Source: Ignavibacteria bacterium UBA2373 (GTDB lineage Bacteria > Bacteroidota > Ignavibacteria > Kapaibacteriales > UBA961). From it: 34,376 nucleotides of DNA. The position numbers and the translations under genes were made by a program. Shown one piece after another: positions 24,472-33,402 of the stretch; the stretch's first letter is position 1; every line of letters starts with the position of its first letter. The stretch covers positions 1 to 34,376 of the forward strand of contig DDTD01000009.1 of the NCBI GenBank assembly GCA_002344005.1, read 5' to 3'. The notes beneath the pieces are model-generated. The model made no database searches. It was not told the origin of the DNA and saw nothing but the letters and a program-made list of their open reading frames with translations.

Positions 24472-25938
24472 TTATTCTTCGGTAGATAGCTTTGTTACTT
24501 CTGTGTCAATTTTAACAGGATATTCACCTGTAAAGCAAGCATTACAATATGCTTGTCCTTCTGTTTGCGGCACCGAGTCCATTAGTTTTTCGACAGATAA
24601 ATAATGGAGCGAATCCACATCTAATTCTTTGCCGATTTCTTGCTGATTACTGTGATGATTTGCAATAAGTTCTTTGTGACTCGGAAAATCCATACCATAT
24701 TGACATGGATGGGTAATAGGTGGAGATGTAATCCGTAAATGCACTTCGGCAGGCAATGCTTCACGTAATAATTTCACAAGTGATTTGGATGTTGTGCCGC
24801 GCACAATAGAATCATCAATAACAATCACTTTTCTGTTTTCAATAACCCCTCGAACAACATTAAATTTTGTTTTTACCTTAAATTCTCTTTTATCTTGTCC
24901 GGGTGCAATAAATGTTCTTCCCACATAATGACTGCGAATAAGCCCTATTTCATATTTTACCGATAATCCATCTTTTTGACTTTGCCGCGCAAAACCCAAT
25001 GCTGCGGTATTACCACTATCGGGAACGGCTATAGCCACCGTTTTGATATTTTCATTATCATCTGTAACCGGATTTTCTTTAGCAAGATTTTTTCCTAATT
25101 TTCTTCGTACTTTATCAACGGGGTGTCCGAAAATTTTGCTGTCGGGACGGGAAAAATAAATATACTCAAAAATACAGTGTCGTGCCACAGGTGTGGTATC
25201 TTCTATTGTCACAGATTTTATTTCACCTGTTTTTACTGTAGATTCATCAATAATAACAATTTCATTATGTTTTACATCCCGCACATATTCTGCACTGATA
25301 ATATCTAAAGCGCATGTTTCTGAGGTGACAATATATGCATAGGTACCGTCCTCATTTTGTTTTCGCCCTATGCACAAAGGTCTGAACCCATGTGGGTCAC
25401 GTGCCGCATAGAGGGCATCGTCGGTCATAATTACCAAAGAAAATGCACCTTTGGTCACACGAAGGGCTTGCTGTATTTGCAGCAATTGTGTGGCTTGTTT
25501 ACTGCGTGCAATCAGATGCAAAAACACTTCACTGTCAGTGGATGTATTGAACAAAGCACCTTCTTCTTGCAATTCTGTGCGAATCTCTCGGGTATTGGTA
25601 AGGTTACCATTGTGGGCTAATGCCAAACTGCCCATGCGATAATTCATACGAAAAGGTTGAACATTGGCAAGTGAGTTGCTTCCCGTTGTAGAATATCGGT
25701 TATGAGCAATAGCTGCTTTTCCACGTAATGTATGGGTAAAAACTGTCGGTTCTGAGAATACATCAAGTACCAGTCCCTCACCTTTTATTTCCGTAAAGCG
25801 CATTCTGCCTTTTTGTTCATCACGGTTGGCAACCACAATTCCCGCAGCTTCCTGCCCTCTGTGTTGAAGAGCATGCAAAGCATAATAGCTCATCACAGCC
25901 GCTTCCTTATGATTAAAGACTCCAACAATTCCACACAT
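24472..25938 (-). CDS. purF: Amidophosphoribosyltransferase
   Basis: 488 residues. It catalyses the first step of purine synthesis, PRPP plus glutamine to phosphoribosylamine. The glutaminase domain begins at Cys2 (MCGIVGVFNH) with no propeptide, so the initiator Met must be removed. HRGQEAAGI and RYSTTGSN are conserved. The PRPP loop is VIVIDDSIVRGTT (371-383). Cys255, Cys412, Cys465 and Cys468 match the 4Fe-4S ligands of the Bacillus subtilis enzyme, which implies the oxygen-sensitive iron-sulfur type. A TAATTTTG promoter element is 29 nt upstream. No other pur genes are in the window. Confidence 0.96.
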   Translation of the reverse strand: MCGIVGVFNHKEAAVMSYYALHALQHRGQEAAGIVVANRDEQKGRMRFTEIKGEGLVLDVFSEPTVFTHTLRGKAAIAHNRYSTTGSNSLANVQPFRMNYRMGSLALAHNGNLTNTREIRTELQEEGALFNTSTDSEVFLHLIARSKQATQLLQIQQALRVTKGAFSLVIMTDDALYAARDPHGFRPLCIGRKQNEDGTYAYIVTSETCALDIISAEYVRDVKHNEIVIIDESTVKTGEIKSVTIEDTTPVARHCIFEYIYFSRPDSKIFGHPVDKVRRKLGKNLAKENPVTDDNENIKTVAIAVPDSGNTAALGFARQSQKDGLSVKYEIGLIRSHYVGRTFIAPGQDKREFKVKTKFNVVRGVIENRKVIVIDDSIVRGTTSKSLVKLLREALPAEVHLRITSPPITHPCQYGMDFPSHKELIANHHSNQQEIGKELDVDSLHYLSVEKLMDSVPQTEGQAYCNACFTGEYPVKIDTEVTKLSTEE

Positions 25939-25967
25939 AAATAACTCCGCTTTGATTAAATTTTATA

Positions 25968-25975
25968 CAAAATTA
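25968..25975 (-). promoter_or_regulatory. Candidate -7 element TAATTTTG
   Basis: Matches TAnnTTTG on the minus strand, 29 nt before the purF ATG at 25938. Confidence 0.5.
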
Positions 25976-26138
25976 CGGCAGTCTGATGACCTAATGGACG
26001 AAGCCTACATGATTGCATTTGGTTTGTGGCTCTTACGTGTTTCGCTTTTTTCATGAATGTCCCCTTCCAATCAAAGCTCATGACTCTCTCTATTCTGCTG
26101 CCTTTAACCGTAATTGTATAAATTTTGTGTATTATGTG

Positions 26139-26146
26139 TAAGTTTG
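26139..26146 (+). promoter_or_regulatory. Candidate -7 element TAAGTTTG
   Basis: Matches TAnnTTTG, 41 nt before the oxidoreductase ATG; a further TTTG lies 11 nt upstream (26124-26127). Confidence 0.45.
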
Positions 26147-26187
26147 CTTTTAATGTGTTTTCATAATGCCAAGCAAGGAGTTTCAGT

Positions 26188-27321
26188 ATGATAAGTTACT
26201 GGGAAAACGATATTTTCGCACAAGCAGATTTTATAGTCATCGGTGCGGGTATTATTGGGCTATCCACAGCAATATCATTGCAAACACGCTATAAAAAGGC
26301 AAAAGTGTTGGTCATTGAAAGAGGTACATTCCCTACAGGTGCCAGTACACGTAATGCCGGATTTGCCTGCTTTGGTTCTTTGACGGAATTAGCCGCAAAT
26401 ATCACAGAATGGGGAGAAGACACAACATATACGATTGTTGAAAAAAGAAAAAAAGGATTGGAATTGCTACGCAATCGCCTACGCAGTGATGAAGCGTGTG
26501 GCTATGAACAGTTCGGCGGTTATGAGCTTATTACTCAGCAACAATCTCATCATCTCGAAGCAATGCACAATATCAACACGATGCTGAGTCCTATCTTTGG
26601 ATCCTCACCGTTTCTTGATTATAGTGCATACAAACAACAGTTTGGCTTCGGTGATTCTGTTACCGGATTATTATATTCTCCTTATGAAGGTCAAATACAT
26701 TCGGGAAAGACAATGGCTTCATTAGCTATGTATGCAAAGCAAATGGGTATAGAAATACTGTATGGGGTGAATGTGCAGTCTTTATGTGCTGATGATAAAG
26801 GAGTGGATATAGATGCGCAGATTGCACCTATGAACTCCGATTGTTCATTCCGTGCCGATTATGTTGCTGTGTGTACTAATGCCATGATACCGACTCTGCT
26901 TCCCGGCACTCCTATTGTTCCCGGCAGAGGTCAAGTACTTATCACATCGCCGATAGAAAATATACCATTTCGTGGTGTGTTCCATTATGACGAGGGTTAT
27001 TATTACTTCCGTAATGTCGGAAATCGCATATTGTTAGGAGGCGGAAGGAATATTGATTTTGCAGGAGAACAAACCTATGATTTCTCTCTCACAGATGCTA
27101 TTCAATATGCTCTTGAGACATTGCTCCAACAAGTCATCATACCGAATCGTGAATATAGAATTGAGCATAAGTGGTCAGGAATCATGGGCTTCAGTGATAC
27201 TAAATTGCCTATTGTCAAATTTGCGAATCCAAGAATAGCTATCGGATTCGGCTGCAATGGAATGGGCGTAGCTTTAGGTAGTCTTATTGGTGAGGAAACT
27301 GCAAATTTATTCGACCAATGA
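26188..27321 (+). CDS. DAO-type FAD-dependent oxidoreductase
   Basis: 377 residues with a strong AAGGAG site 7 nt before the ATG. The FAD-binding Rossmann motif is VIGAGIIGLSTAI (17-29), with the ribose-binding Glu44 in VLVIERG, then GASTRNAGFACFGS and a GRGQVLITSP substrate-side segment. The C-terminal HKWSGIMGFSDTKLPIVKF and GFGCNGMGVALGS match the DAO superfamily (D-amino acid, glycine and sarcosine oxidases and dehydrogenases). The substrate cannot be assigned. A soluble, non-exported protein; alone on its strand before glgA. Confidence 0.85.
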   Translation: MISYWENDIFAQADFIVIGAGIIGLSTAISLQTRYKKAKVLVIERGTFPTGASTRNAGFACFGSLTELAANITEWGEDTTYTIVEKRKKGLELLRNRLRSDEACGYEQFGGYELITQQQSHHLEAMHNINTMLSPIFGSSPFLDYSAYKQQFGFGDSVTGLLYSPYEGQIHSGKTMASLAMYAKQMGIEILYGVNVQSLCADDKGVDIDAQIAPMNSDCSFRADYVAVCTNAMIPTLLPGTPIVPGRGQVLITSPIENIPFRGVFHYDEGYYYFRNVGNRILLGGGRNIDFAGEQTYDFSLTDAIQYALETLLQQVIIPNREYRIEHKWSGIMGFSDTKLPIVKFANPRIAIGFGCNGMGVALGSLIGEETANLFDQ

Positions 27322-27366
27322 GTCAAAAACAATTGAGTTTTCTCACTATAAATCATTGTTTTAGAA

Positions 27367-27410
27367 AAACTTATTCATTGGTTTACCCCTAAAATTCAAG
27401 GAATAAGTTT
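27367..27410. repeat. 10-bp inverted repeat with 24-nt loop
   Basis: AAACTTATTC (27367-27376) and GAATAAGTTT (27401-27410) are exact complements. Lacking G-C and a T-run, it is a weak terminator candidate for the oxidoreductase gene, or an operator before glgA. Confidence 0.35.
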
Positions 27411-27499
27411 CCATTCTACTTTCTTTGTTGTTTGAAGCGTCTTAGGAAAAGATTTGTCCGAATCTTGAATAACATCATTCATATTTTGGTTTTGTTCCG

Positions 27500-27507
27500 T
27501 AATTTTG
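27500..27507 (+). promoter_or_regulatory. Candidate -7 element TAATTTTG
   Basis: Matches TAnnTTTG, 58 nt before the glgA ATG; a TTTG lies 11 nt upstream (27485-27488), the same spacing as at 26139. Confidence 0.5.
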
Positions 27508-27565
27508 CATAGCCTCACAGTAATAAAAAGGTATTTTCACCATTAATTTGAGAGCGTGTTTCCCG

Positions 27566-29047
27566 ATGACAAAACCGTTGAGCGTATTGTTTGTGTCCAG
27601 TGAGGTTTACCCCTTTGCGAAGACAGGCGGCGTGGCAGATGTTTCATATTCATTACCATTAGCATTGCGTGACTTAGGGCATGATATTCGTGTCATGCTA
27701 CCCAAATATGGCTCAATCAGCGAAAGAAAAAATAAGATTCACGAAATCAATCGTTTGAAGGATATCCCCATTCCGGTAGGTGATACTGTATCTTTGGCGA
27801 CAGTGAAATCATCCTCTATGTCCAACCCACGTACAAAAGTTCAAGCATATGTCACAACCAATACAAACTATTTAGACGCATATAAAGGTTTTTATGCCGA
27901 CCCCGTAACGGGAATTGACTATGAAAATAATGATGAACGTTTCATTTTTTTCAACAAAACTGTTTTGCAGACATGTTTACTTCTTGGCTGGTTTCCCGAT
28001 ATTATTCATTGCAATGACTGGCAAACGGGTTTGATACCTGCCTTAGCGCGAGAAATGTATCCCGAAGAATTTAAGAATACTAAGATAATCTATACTATCC
28101 ATAATTTCGGGAATCAAGGAAGTTTTCCTGCTGAGAGCATAGCCAAAGTCGGTTTACCGGAAAGTGCTTTAGAGAGTATCACCCACAATGGGCGACTCAA
28201 TTTCATGAAAGCTGGTATAGTCCACGCAAATCGGATATCAACAGTAAGTCCAACGTATTGCGGTGAAGTATTAGCCGGCAGTGAATTATCGGACGGACTT
28301 GATGACTTGTTGAAAAAAACACCCGAAAAAATGATGGGGATTTTGCATGGTGTGGATATGATGACATGGAATCCTGCCATAGATAGTTTAATAGCAAAAA
28401 AATACACCGCTGAAACTTTAACCAACAAAATTCCTAATAAAGAAGCATTGCTCAAGCGTTCCGGCTTGCCTGTTCATTTGGATGTTCCCCTTATTGGTAT
28501 GATTGGTCGTTTGAATGAACAGAAAGGTGTGCACTTAATTCTCGAAGCTGCCGAAAGACTTTTTGCCGAGGATATTCATTTTGTTCTTTTAGGTGATGGC
28601 GAGCAAGAAATGAAGCAAAAATTTGCAGAACTTGCCGAGCGTTATCCGCATAAAGTATCCGTGACACTCGGTTTTGATGATGACTTGGCTCATTTGATTG
28701 AAGCGGGTGCCGATATGTACCTTATGCCTTCTTTATTTGAACCTTGCGGTTTGAATCAGCAATATTCCTTGGTCTATGGAACCGTACCCATTGTGCGTTC
28801 AACCGGTGGTTTAAAAGACACGGTGTTTGAATACAATGAAGAAACGAGCGAAGGCAATGGATTCGTATTCAATGAGTTTTCCGCAGATGCGATGCTTGAT
28901 GCTATTCATCGTGCACTCCGGCTATACAAACAAAGAGATACATGGTTGCAGATGGTAAAACAAGGAATGAAAGAGGATCACTCTTGGGGCAATGCTGCCC
29001 GTCAATACAGTGAAATGTATCGCTCTATCATGAAAGATTTAGAATAA
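27566..29047 (+). CDS. glgA: Glycogen (starch) synthase, GT5
   Basis: 493 residues from the ATG at 27566; an in-frame TTG at 27548 is less likely. It extends alpha-1,4-glucan chains from ADP-glucose. The N-terminal KTGGVADV (19-26) binds the nucleotide sugar, HNFGNQG and NDWQTGLIP match the GT5 family, and the C-terminal LIGMIGRLNEQKG, GDGEQEMK and LFEPCGLNQQYSL with STGGLKDT hold the donor site. Length suits the family. Glycogen-branching enzyme and glgC are not nearby, but the exported GH13 protein at 2887 is another alpha-glucan-related gene. A strong terminator follows. Confidence 0.95.
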   Translation: MTKPLSVLFVSSEVYPFAKTGGVADVSYSLPLALRDLGHDIRVMLPKYGSISERKNKIHEINRLKDIPIPVGDTVSLATVKSSSMSNPRTKVQAYVTTNTNYLDAYKGFYADPVTGIDYENNDERFIFFNKTVLQTCLLLGWFPDIIHCNDWQTGLIPALAREMYPEEFKNTKIIYTIHNFGNQGSFPAESIAKVGLPESALESITHNGRLNFMKAGIVHANRISTVSPTYCGEVLAGSELSDGLDDLLKKTPEKMMGILHGVDMMTWNPAIDSLIAKKYTAETLTNKIPNKEALLKRSGLPVHLDVPLIGMIGRLNEQKGVHLILEAAERLFAEDIHFVLLGDGEQEMKQKFAELAERYPHKVSVTLGFDDDLAHLIEAGADMYLMPSLFEPCGLNQQYSLVYGTVPIVRSTGGLKDTVFEYNEETSEGNGFVFNEFSADAMLDAIHRALRLYKQRDTWLQMVKQGMKEDHSWGNAARQYSEMYRSIMKDLE

Positions 29048-29090
29048 TATACCGTCTTCGGATAATGACGGGAGAACTAAGAAATAATAC

Positions 29091-29124
29091 AAAAACGCTC
29101 GACCACATTTGGCGAGCGTTTTTT
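29091..29124 (+). terminator. Rho-independent terminator of glgA
   Basis: An 11-bp stem (29091-29101 with 29113-29123, AACGCTCG/CGAGCGTT core) with an 11-nt loop ends in six T, 44 nt after the glgA stop. Confidence 0.85.
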
Positions 29125-29250
29125 CTTACCGATACACCGGCTCTCTCATCAATCGGCATGATGACTATCATACACGCTTCTTCACTCATTTGTGGATTAT
29201 GTAATAATATAATTCATTGATACACAACTGATTTGCTTAATAAATATACA

Positions 29251-30447
29251 ATGAAAGTAACAACCTATTTCGCAGTTTTATTTTGTACATGTCTGATTAT
29301 TGTCGGATGCAATGATCGCTTCTCACCCGTGGGGTCAGATTTTCTCACTGATACTATCGGGGTCTTTACTGTATCAACCGATTCGGCTGCACTATTCAAA
29401 AAAACGACAACCTATCATCGTAAGATCAGCACCACTACACTTTTTAACAATGGTGTGCTCTATATTGGTAAATCCGGCGATATCGAAGCATTTAGTTTGA
29501 TACGCATGATTAATATACCCGATACATTATCACAGCTAAACGCCTCTGATATTGTGTCGGCAACGCTCAAACTCGAACCCCTACGCTATACTTTCGGTGA
29601 TTCCATAGCTAATATGCTCCAATTCTCTGTCGTAAAAGTCAATAAATTGTGGCGACCTACGGCAACTCTTGACACCATCACTCAAGAGTATTTCGATTCA
29701 AAACAATTGGCTTCTTTTTCCGGGACTATTCCTCTCAAAGACAGTGTCGCAGCTATCGCTATGGATTTCGATAAAGATATTCTCGTGGATTGGTTCAAGT
29801 TGCGCAAACTCTCAGGCAATGATTCAGCCATTTACGGCATTGCATTGCGTCCGCAATCGGGCAGCACTCTTATCAGAAGTTTTTCCACCGGTCTTGTGGG
29901 CAATACACAAAGAAAGTCATCTACGATTGAAGTTGTCTATCGCCGTGACAATTCTGCTCTCGATACGGTTATATTACGCTCAGGATACGATGCCTCATTT
30001 CTAAGTGCCCCAATCCCGCAAACCGACGATATTGTCTTACAAGGAGGTTTACCTTTAGTCACCGAGTTAGTATGTGATTTTTCGTCTTTACCCCCGAATG
30101 TAGCCATACAAAGAGCCGACTTGGTATTAACTTTTGACCCATCACGCAGTTTGTTCGGCAATAAAGGTACAGATTCTATCCTAACTGCAACCTATGTTGA
30201 TTCCACAAGAAACAACTTACTCGGTACAACCTTTGGTATTCGTACCAAAGGAACAAATACATTCACCTATCCGCTGGTCTCAGGTTTTGTCGAAGCCGGT
30301 TATAGAGGAAAAAACAAAGCAGGCACCTTACTGTTGCAAGTCTATGACAGAATTGCGAGAACTGATCGTTATATGTTTTACGGTATCAATCATCCCGATA
30401 AATCTAAACGCCCTAAAATGACAATTATCTATTCAACACGACCATAA
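29251..30447 (+). CDS. Lipoprotein of unknown function (beta-rich)
   Basis: 398 residues from the ATG at 29251; a TTG 18 nt upstream is rejected. Lipobox: LIIVGC with Cys20, then NDRFSPVGSDFL, a start resembling DUF4270-like FCB lipoproteins. The body is beta-rich, with short strands and Ser/Thr/Asp content (IVSATLKLEPLRYTFGD, IQRADLVLTFDPS), a pattern also seen in DNRLRE-type proteins. It ends RPKMTIIYSTRP. No catalytic motif. The outer-membrane candidate follows after 3 nt, so the two are co-transcribed and may act together at the cell surface. Confidence 0.75.
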   Translation: MKVTTYFAVLFCTCLIIVGCNDRFSPVGSDFLTDTIGVFTVSTDSAALFKKTTTYHRKISTTTLFNNGVLYIGKSGDIEAFSLIRMINIPDTLSQLNASDIVSATLKLEPLRYTFGDSIANMLQFSVVKVNKLWRPTATLDTITQEYFDSKQLASFSGTIPLKDSVAAIAMDFDKDILVDWFKLRKLSGNDSAIYGIALRPQSGSTLIRSFSTGLVGNTQRKSSTIEVVYRRDNSALDTVILRSGYDASFLSAPIPQTDDIVLQGGLPLVTELVCDFSSLPPNVAIQRADLVLTFDPSRSLFGNKGTDSILTATYVDSTRNNLLGTTFGIRTKGTNTFTYPLVSGFVEAGYRGKNKAGTLLLQVYDRIARTDRYMFYGINHPDKSKRPKMTIIYSTRP

Positions 30448-30450
30448 TTT

Positions 30451-31698
30451 ATGAAGCGTATTTTTTCAAACACATATTATGTGATGATTGCCCTCACAGT
30501 TGTTGCTCCCACAATCATGATGGGGCAAGGCGGTTCAAATTACTCTATTTTTGGTGTGGGCGATCGAGTCTATTCTATGGGAGCTGGTTATGAATCCTTC
30601 GGCAACACACAAATTGCCAATACTATGGCGACCGGTATTAATATTCAAAATCCTGCCGCATGGTCTTTTGCAGATAAAACACGCTTACAAGCAGGTTTCA
30701 GATTTAATCAAATAGCCACAAATGATGCAACAACATCAAGCAGCCAGAATAATGGTAAAATGGATGGCATAGGCGTATTGTTTAATGTAGATACCACAAC
30801 CGGATTTTCCATAGCATTGGGCATAACACCTTATTCAAATGTAAATTATGCCATTTTTACCCCGGTGACTATCACTCTTGATGGCGCATCATCACTTGGC
30901 GGCATTACCAATACCTCCGGTCGTGGCGGTATAACACAAGTTTTTGCCGGTGCTTCATACAAAATTTTCGATAATCTAAGAGCCGGAGCTTCCATACTTG
31001 GTCTGTTCGGTACTATCAACACAAGCATATCCACACAAATCTATACAACCAATGCACTCAGTTCCGAAATTAACCGACGAGATGCCGTGAGTGGCGGTGG
31101 AGTTCACGCAGGGCTGATGTTCACACCCGCAAAAAATCTCACTATCGGTGTGGCGGGGTCATTCTATTCATCGCTTGACATCAGCACAGCTCAACGCAGT
31201 ATATCGCTCGGCTCAATCAGAATTGGTGACACCACAGCACAATTCACTTCTGCTACCCCCATGCCATCAAGCATCGGCTTAGGTATTTCCTATCGGTCAG
31301 GAAAATTTCTGTTTGGTACGGATATACATTTCACCGATTTCTCATCCTTCTCCTATCGTGAAGGAAAATCAGATTATACTTCCGGACAAAGATTTACTTT
31401 CGGGATTTCGCGCTTAGGTATTTTTGCGCCCGGTACATCATTCGGCGATCGTATCAATTTCAATATCGGAGGGGGTTATGAAATATTACCCTTTACAGTC
31501 AAAAATCAGACTATTGCAGATATGTTCCTCTCTTTCGGTATGGACTTACCCATTACCACAGATGCATTGCTCGGACTTGCACTCACCGGAGGACAACGCG
31601 GCACCACCAATAATGGTTTAGTAAAAGAAATGTTTGCTCGCTTTACTGTCAGTGTCACCATCAATGAAATATGGTTCCAGCCCTTTGCCAGAGAATAA
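30451..31698 (+). CDS. Outer-membrane beta-barrel candidate
   Basis: 415 residues. Signal peptide 1-26 (ends MMGQ), then GGSNYSIFGVGDRVYSMGAG and NIQNPAAWSFADKTRLQAGF, an N-terminal layout common in FadL/OMPP1-like and PorV-like proteins of Bacteroidota and Chlorobiota. The rest has alternating amphipathic strands rich in Gly, Ser, Thr and aromatic residues (GISYRSGKFLFGTDIHFTDF, NFNIGGGYEILPF, GLALTGGQRG) and ends TVSVTINEIWFQPFARE, with a terminal aromatic region. It is probably a pore or surface scaffold; the ligand is unknown. Translation is likely coupled to the preceding lipoprotein. Confidence 0.75.
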   Translation: MKRIFSNTYYVMIALTVVAPTIMMGQGGSNYSIFGVGDRVYSMGAGYESFGNTQIANTMATGINIQNPAAWSFADKTRLQAGFRFNQIATNDATTSSSQNNGKMDGIGVLFNVDTTTGFSIALGITPYSNVNYAIFTPVTITLDGASSLGGITNTSGRGGITQVFAGASYKIFDNLRAGASILGLFGTINTSISTQIYTTNALSSEINRRDAVSGGGVHAGLMFTPAKNLTIGVAGSFYSSLDISTAQRSISLGSIRIGDTTAQFTSATPMPSSIGLGISYRSGKFLFGTDIHFTDFSSFSYREGKSDYTSGQRFTFGISRLGIFAPGTSFGDRINFNIGGGYEILPFTVKNQTIADMFLSFGMDLPITTDALLGLALTGGQRGTTNNGLVKEMFARFTVSVTINEIWFQPFARE

Positions 31699-31892
31699 TC
31701 TTTGATTTCAGAACAAGTCAAGACAATATTATGCTCCGCTTATCTACTACTATAGCTATAATTTCTGCCATTCTTTGTAACAATGGGGAGAGTTCGATCA
31801 TTGTTATACAATAATTGCGCATTTTCACAGTATTACTGTACGGTATATCTGTAGTTGTTATATTTATTACACTTTATTTTGGGAGTTTTTCT

Positions 31893-32183
31893 ATGTCTAA
31901 AGTACGTATGCTTTCTTTATTTGCTGTGGCTGCAATTGTAAGTACTTCTTTATCATCCTGCGTATTGACTGTTCCTGTTGCTGCAACGAGCAATCCTATT
32001 GGAACAAAAGTAGGAACATCCTCAGGTATGGGTCTTTTGCATATTATTAGACTTTCGCCGGATTCCGGTATTCAACAAGCCGCAAAAAATGGCGGCATTA
32101 CTAAAATATCAACTGTTGATTTTAAACAAACCGATATTCTCGGTATTTTCCAAACTTATACCTGTACAATTACGGGTGAATAA
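31893..32183 (+). CDS. TRL-like family lipoprotein
   Basis: 96 residues from the ATG at 31893, decided by a GGGAG site 7 nt upstream; a longer frame from a TTG at 31815 is rejected. Lipobox LSSC (Cys23). The mature chain matches the TRL-like pattern: PVAATSNPIGTKVGTSSGMG and GIQQAAKNGGITKISTVDFK, ending TYTCTITGE. TRL-like proteins are small lipoproteins of unknown function, first noted near tRNA loci. It has its own leader of about 190 nt after the barrel gene. Confidence 0.8.
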   Translation: MSKVRMLSLFAVAAIVSTSLSSCVLTVPVAATSNPIGTKVGTSSGMGLLHIIRLSPDSGIQQAAKNGGITKISTVDFKQTDILGIFQTYTCTITGE

Positions 32184-32207
32184 GAAACGATTCTTTCTTT
32201 TGTGTCT

Positions 32208-32237
32208 ATGAGGAACGGCTTTATCAGCTTTCCTCAT
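32208..32237. repeat. Hairpin with 8-bp arms
   Basis: ATGAGGAA (32208-32215) and TTCCTCAT (32230-32237) with a 14-nt loop, 24 nt after the TRL-like gene. No T-run follows, so it may protect mRNA or attenuate the next gene. Confidence 0.45.
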
Positions 32238-32257
32238 TCGAATACAATTAGAAAACA

Positions 32258-32788
32258 ATGAAAATTTCATTATCCATCATCGTCATTCTTTATTGCTGCA
32301 TTATTGGCGGATGCGCGTCCAAAGTACAGAACAATACAGTACGTTTTGGGGTCAATTCCTGCTTCCGACTTTTGGAAGATGAAGCGGTTATTGCGGCTGA
32401 TAAAGATGTGGAACATTTTTTCACGGAATACTCTTCCTTACCATATATCTCTATGGCTTTTAACCGAGTTATTCGTAACAAAAACAATGAATATATATTT
32501 ATCAATCTTATTACGGACAAAAAAATACTGGAAATAAAATCTATTATTCAAAATGACTCAATGCTGCGTTCCACCCACAGCCGATTAAGTGTCGGACCAG
32601 TATCGGATTATACAGCAACAATAACCGAAAAAAAAGGATATTGGAGCTATTATTTATTCTATCTTGACAAAACCATAGAACAACCCTTTGCTATTATTGT
32701 GTGCAGTAAGAACAAAGAAACCGTACAAAAGTATTTTGATTCCCATAATGTTATTATACAAAGGTTAGATTGTGAAGCATCTGAATAA
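32258..32788 (+). CDS. Small lipoprotein of unknown function
   Basis: 176 residues. The N-terminus MKISLSIIVILYCC ends CIIGGC (Cys19), a good lipobox. The mature region has no recognised domain; FAIIVCSKNKETVQKYFDSH near the end resembles a small alpha/beta fold, and the middle (EYIFINLITDKKILEIKSII) could be a strand-helix. It overlaps the next lipoprotein gene by 17 nt in another frame, suggesting that the two are translated together. Confidence 0.65.
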   Translation: MKISLSIIVILYCCIIGGCASKVQNNTVRFGVNSCFRLLEDEAVIAADKDVEHFFTEYSSLPYISMAFNRVIRNKNNEYIFINLITDKKILEIKSIIQNDSMLRSTHSRLSVGPVSDYTATITEKKGYWSYYLFYLDKTIEQPFAIIVCSKNKETVQKYFDSHNVIIQRLDCEASE

Positions 32789-33293
32789 AAATATTGGTCT
32801 TGTAATAATAATGTGCTTATTCTGTATTTCATGCAGCGGAGTAAGACCTATCGAATTGTTTTATACAGGCACAAATTCAACAATGTACTTTATACGACCT
32901 TTTACAATCAAGGGCGATGAAGGCGATACCGAAATGGATATTACATACAGATATACAGCCGATAAAAATGATACGAATAAAGTCGTCTGCAAATTCACAT
33001 TTTATTCGGAATGGGCAGGCATTGAGAAAGTAAAAGATGTCTATTTTTTATTGCAACCCGAATCTACCAAAATTACTCTGACCAATATCAACAGATACTA
33101 TGTGGAGCGTGATAATAATATAGCACGATACGAAGCCCGAATATCATACGATGATTTCAAGAAAATTATCGCTGCATCGGCATGTACATTCCACATTACC
33201 ATACCCTCCACAACTCTTATCTATGGTCCCAAAGGTTCCATCAACAAAGTACGTGAAATTGTCAAGAGAGAAATAATTGACATGATAGAGTAA
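32772..33293 (+). CDS. Small lipoprotein of unknown function, GTG start
   Basis: 173 residues starting at GTG (32772); the first ATG is inside the signal sequence (residue 14), so GTG is the likely start. The signal ends LFCISC (Cys21), then SGVRPIELFYTGTNS. The mature chain is beta-rich (VVCKFTFYSEWAGIEKVKDV, YFLLQPESTKITLTN) and basic at the end. No family is recognised. The 17-nt overlap with the preceding lipoprotein gene points to translational coupling of a two-protein unit. Confidence 0.65.
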   Translation: MKHLNKNIGLVIIMCLFCISCSGVRPIELFYTGTNSTMYFIRPFTIKGDEGDTEMDITYRYTADKNDTNKVVCKFTFYSEWAGIEKVKDVYFLLQPESTKITLTNINRYYVERDNNIARYEARISYDDFKKIIAASACTFHITIPSTTLIYGPKGSINKVREIVKREIIDMIE

Positions 33294-33339
33294 TTCTTAT
33301 TATTAACTTGATGACAGTGAATAATAATCTGCATTGACC

Positions 33340-33374
33340 AAAAAAAATCCCCCACTCATCACTGAATGGGGGAT
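33340..33374 (-). terminator. Rho-independent terminator of the cytochrome gene
   Basis: On the minus strand ATCCCCCATTCA pairs with TGAGTGGGGGAT (one T-G pair), 4-nt loop, followed by a run of T (33340-33347 on the plus strand as A). It starts 29 nt after the cytochrome c stop. Confidence 0.85.
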
Positions 33375-33402
33375 ACAATAACGATTGAGGACAAAGTCAT
33401 TA

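Noticed and set aside
31732..31815. 27-codon frame with a hydrophobic start between the barrel gene and the TRL-like gene
   Set aside because: It is only 27 codons with no ribosome site, and is more likely leader sequence.
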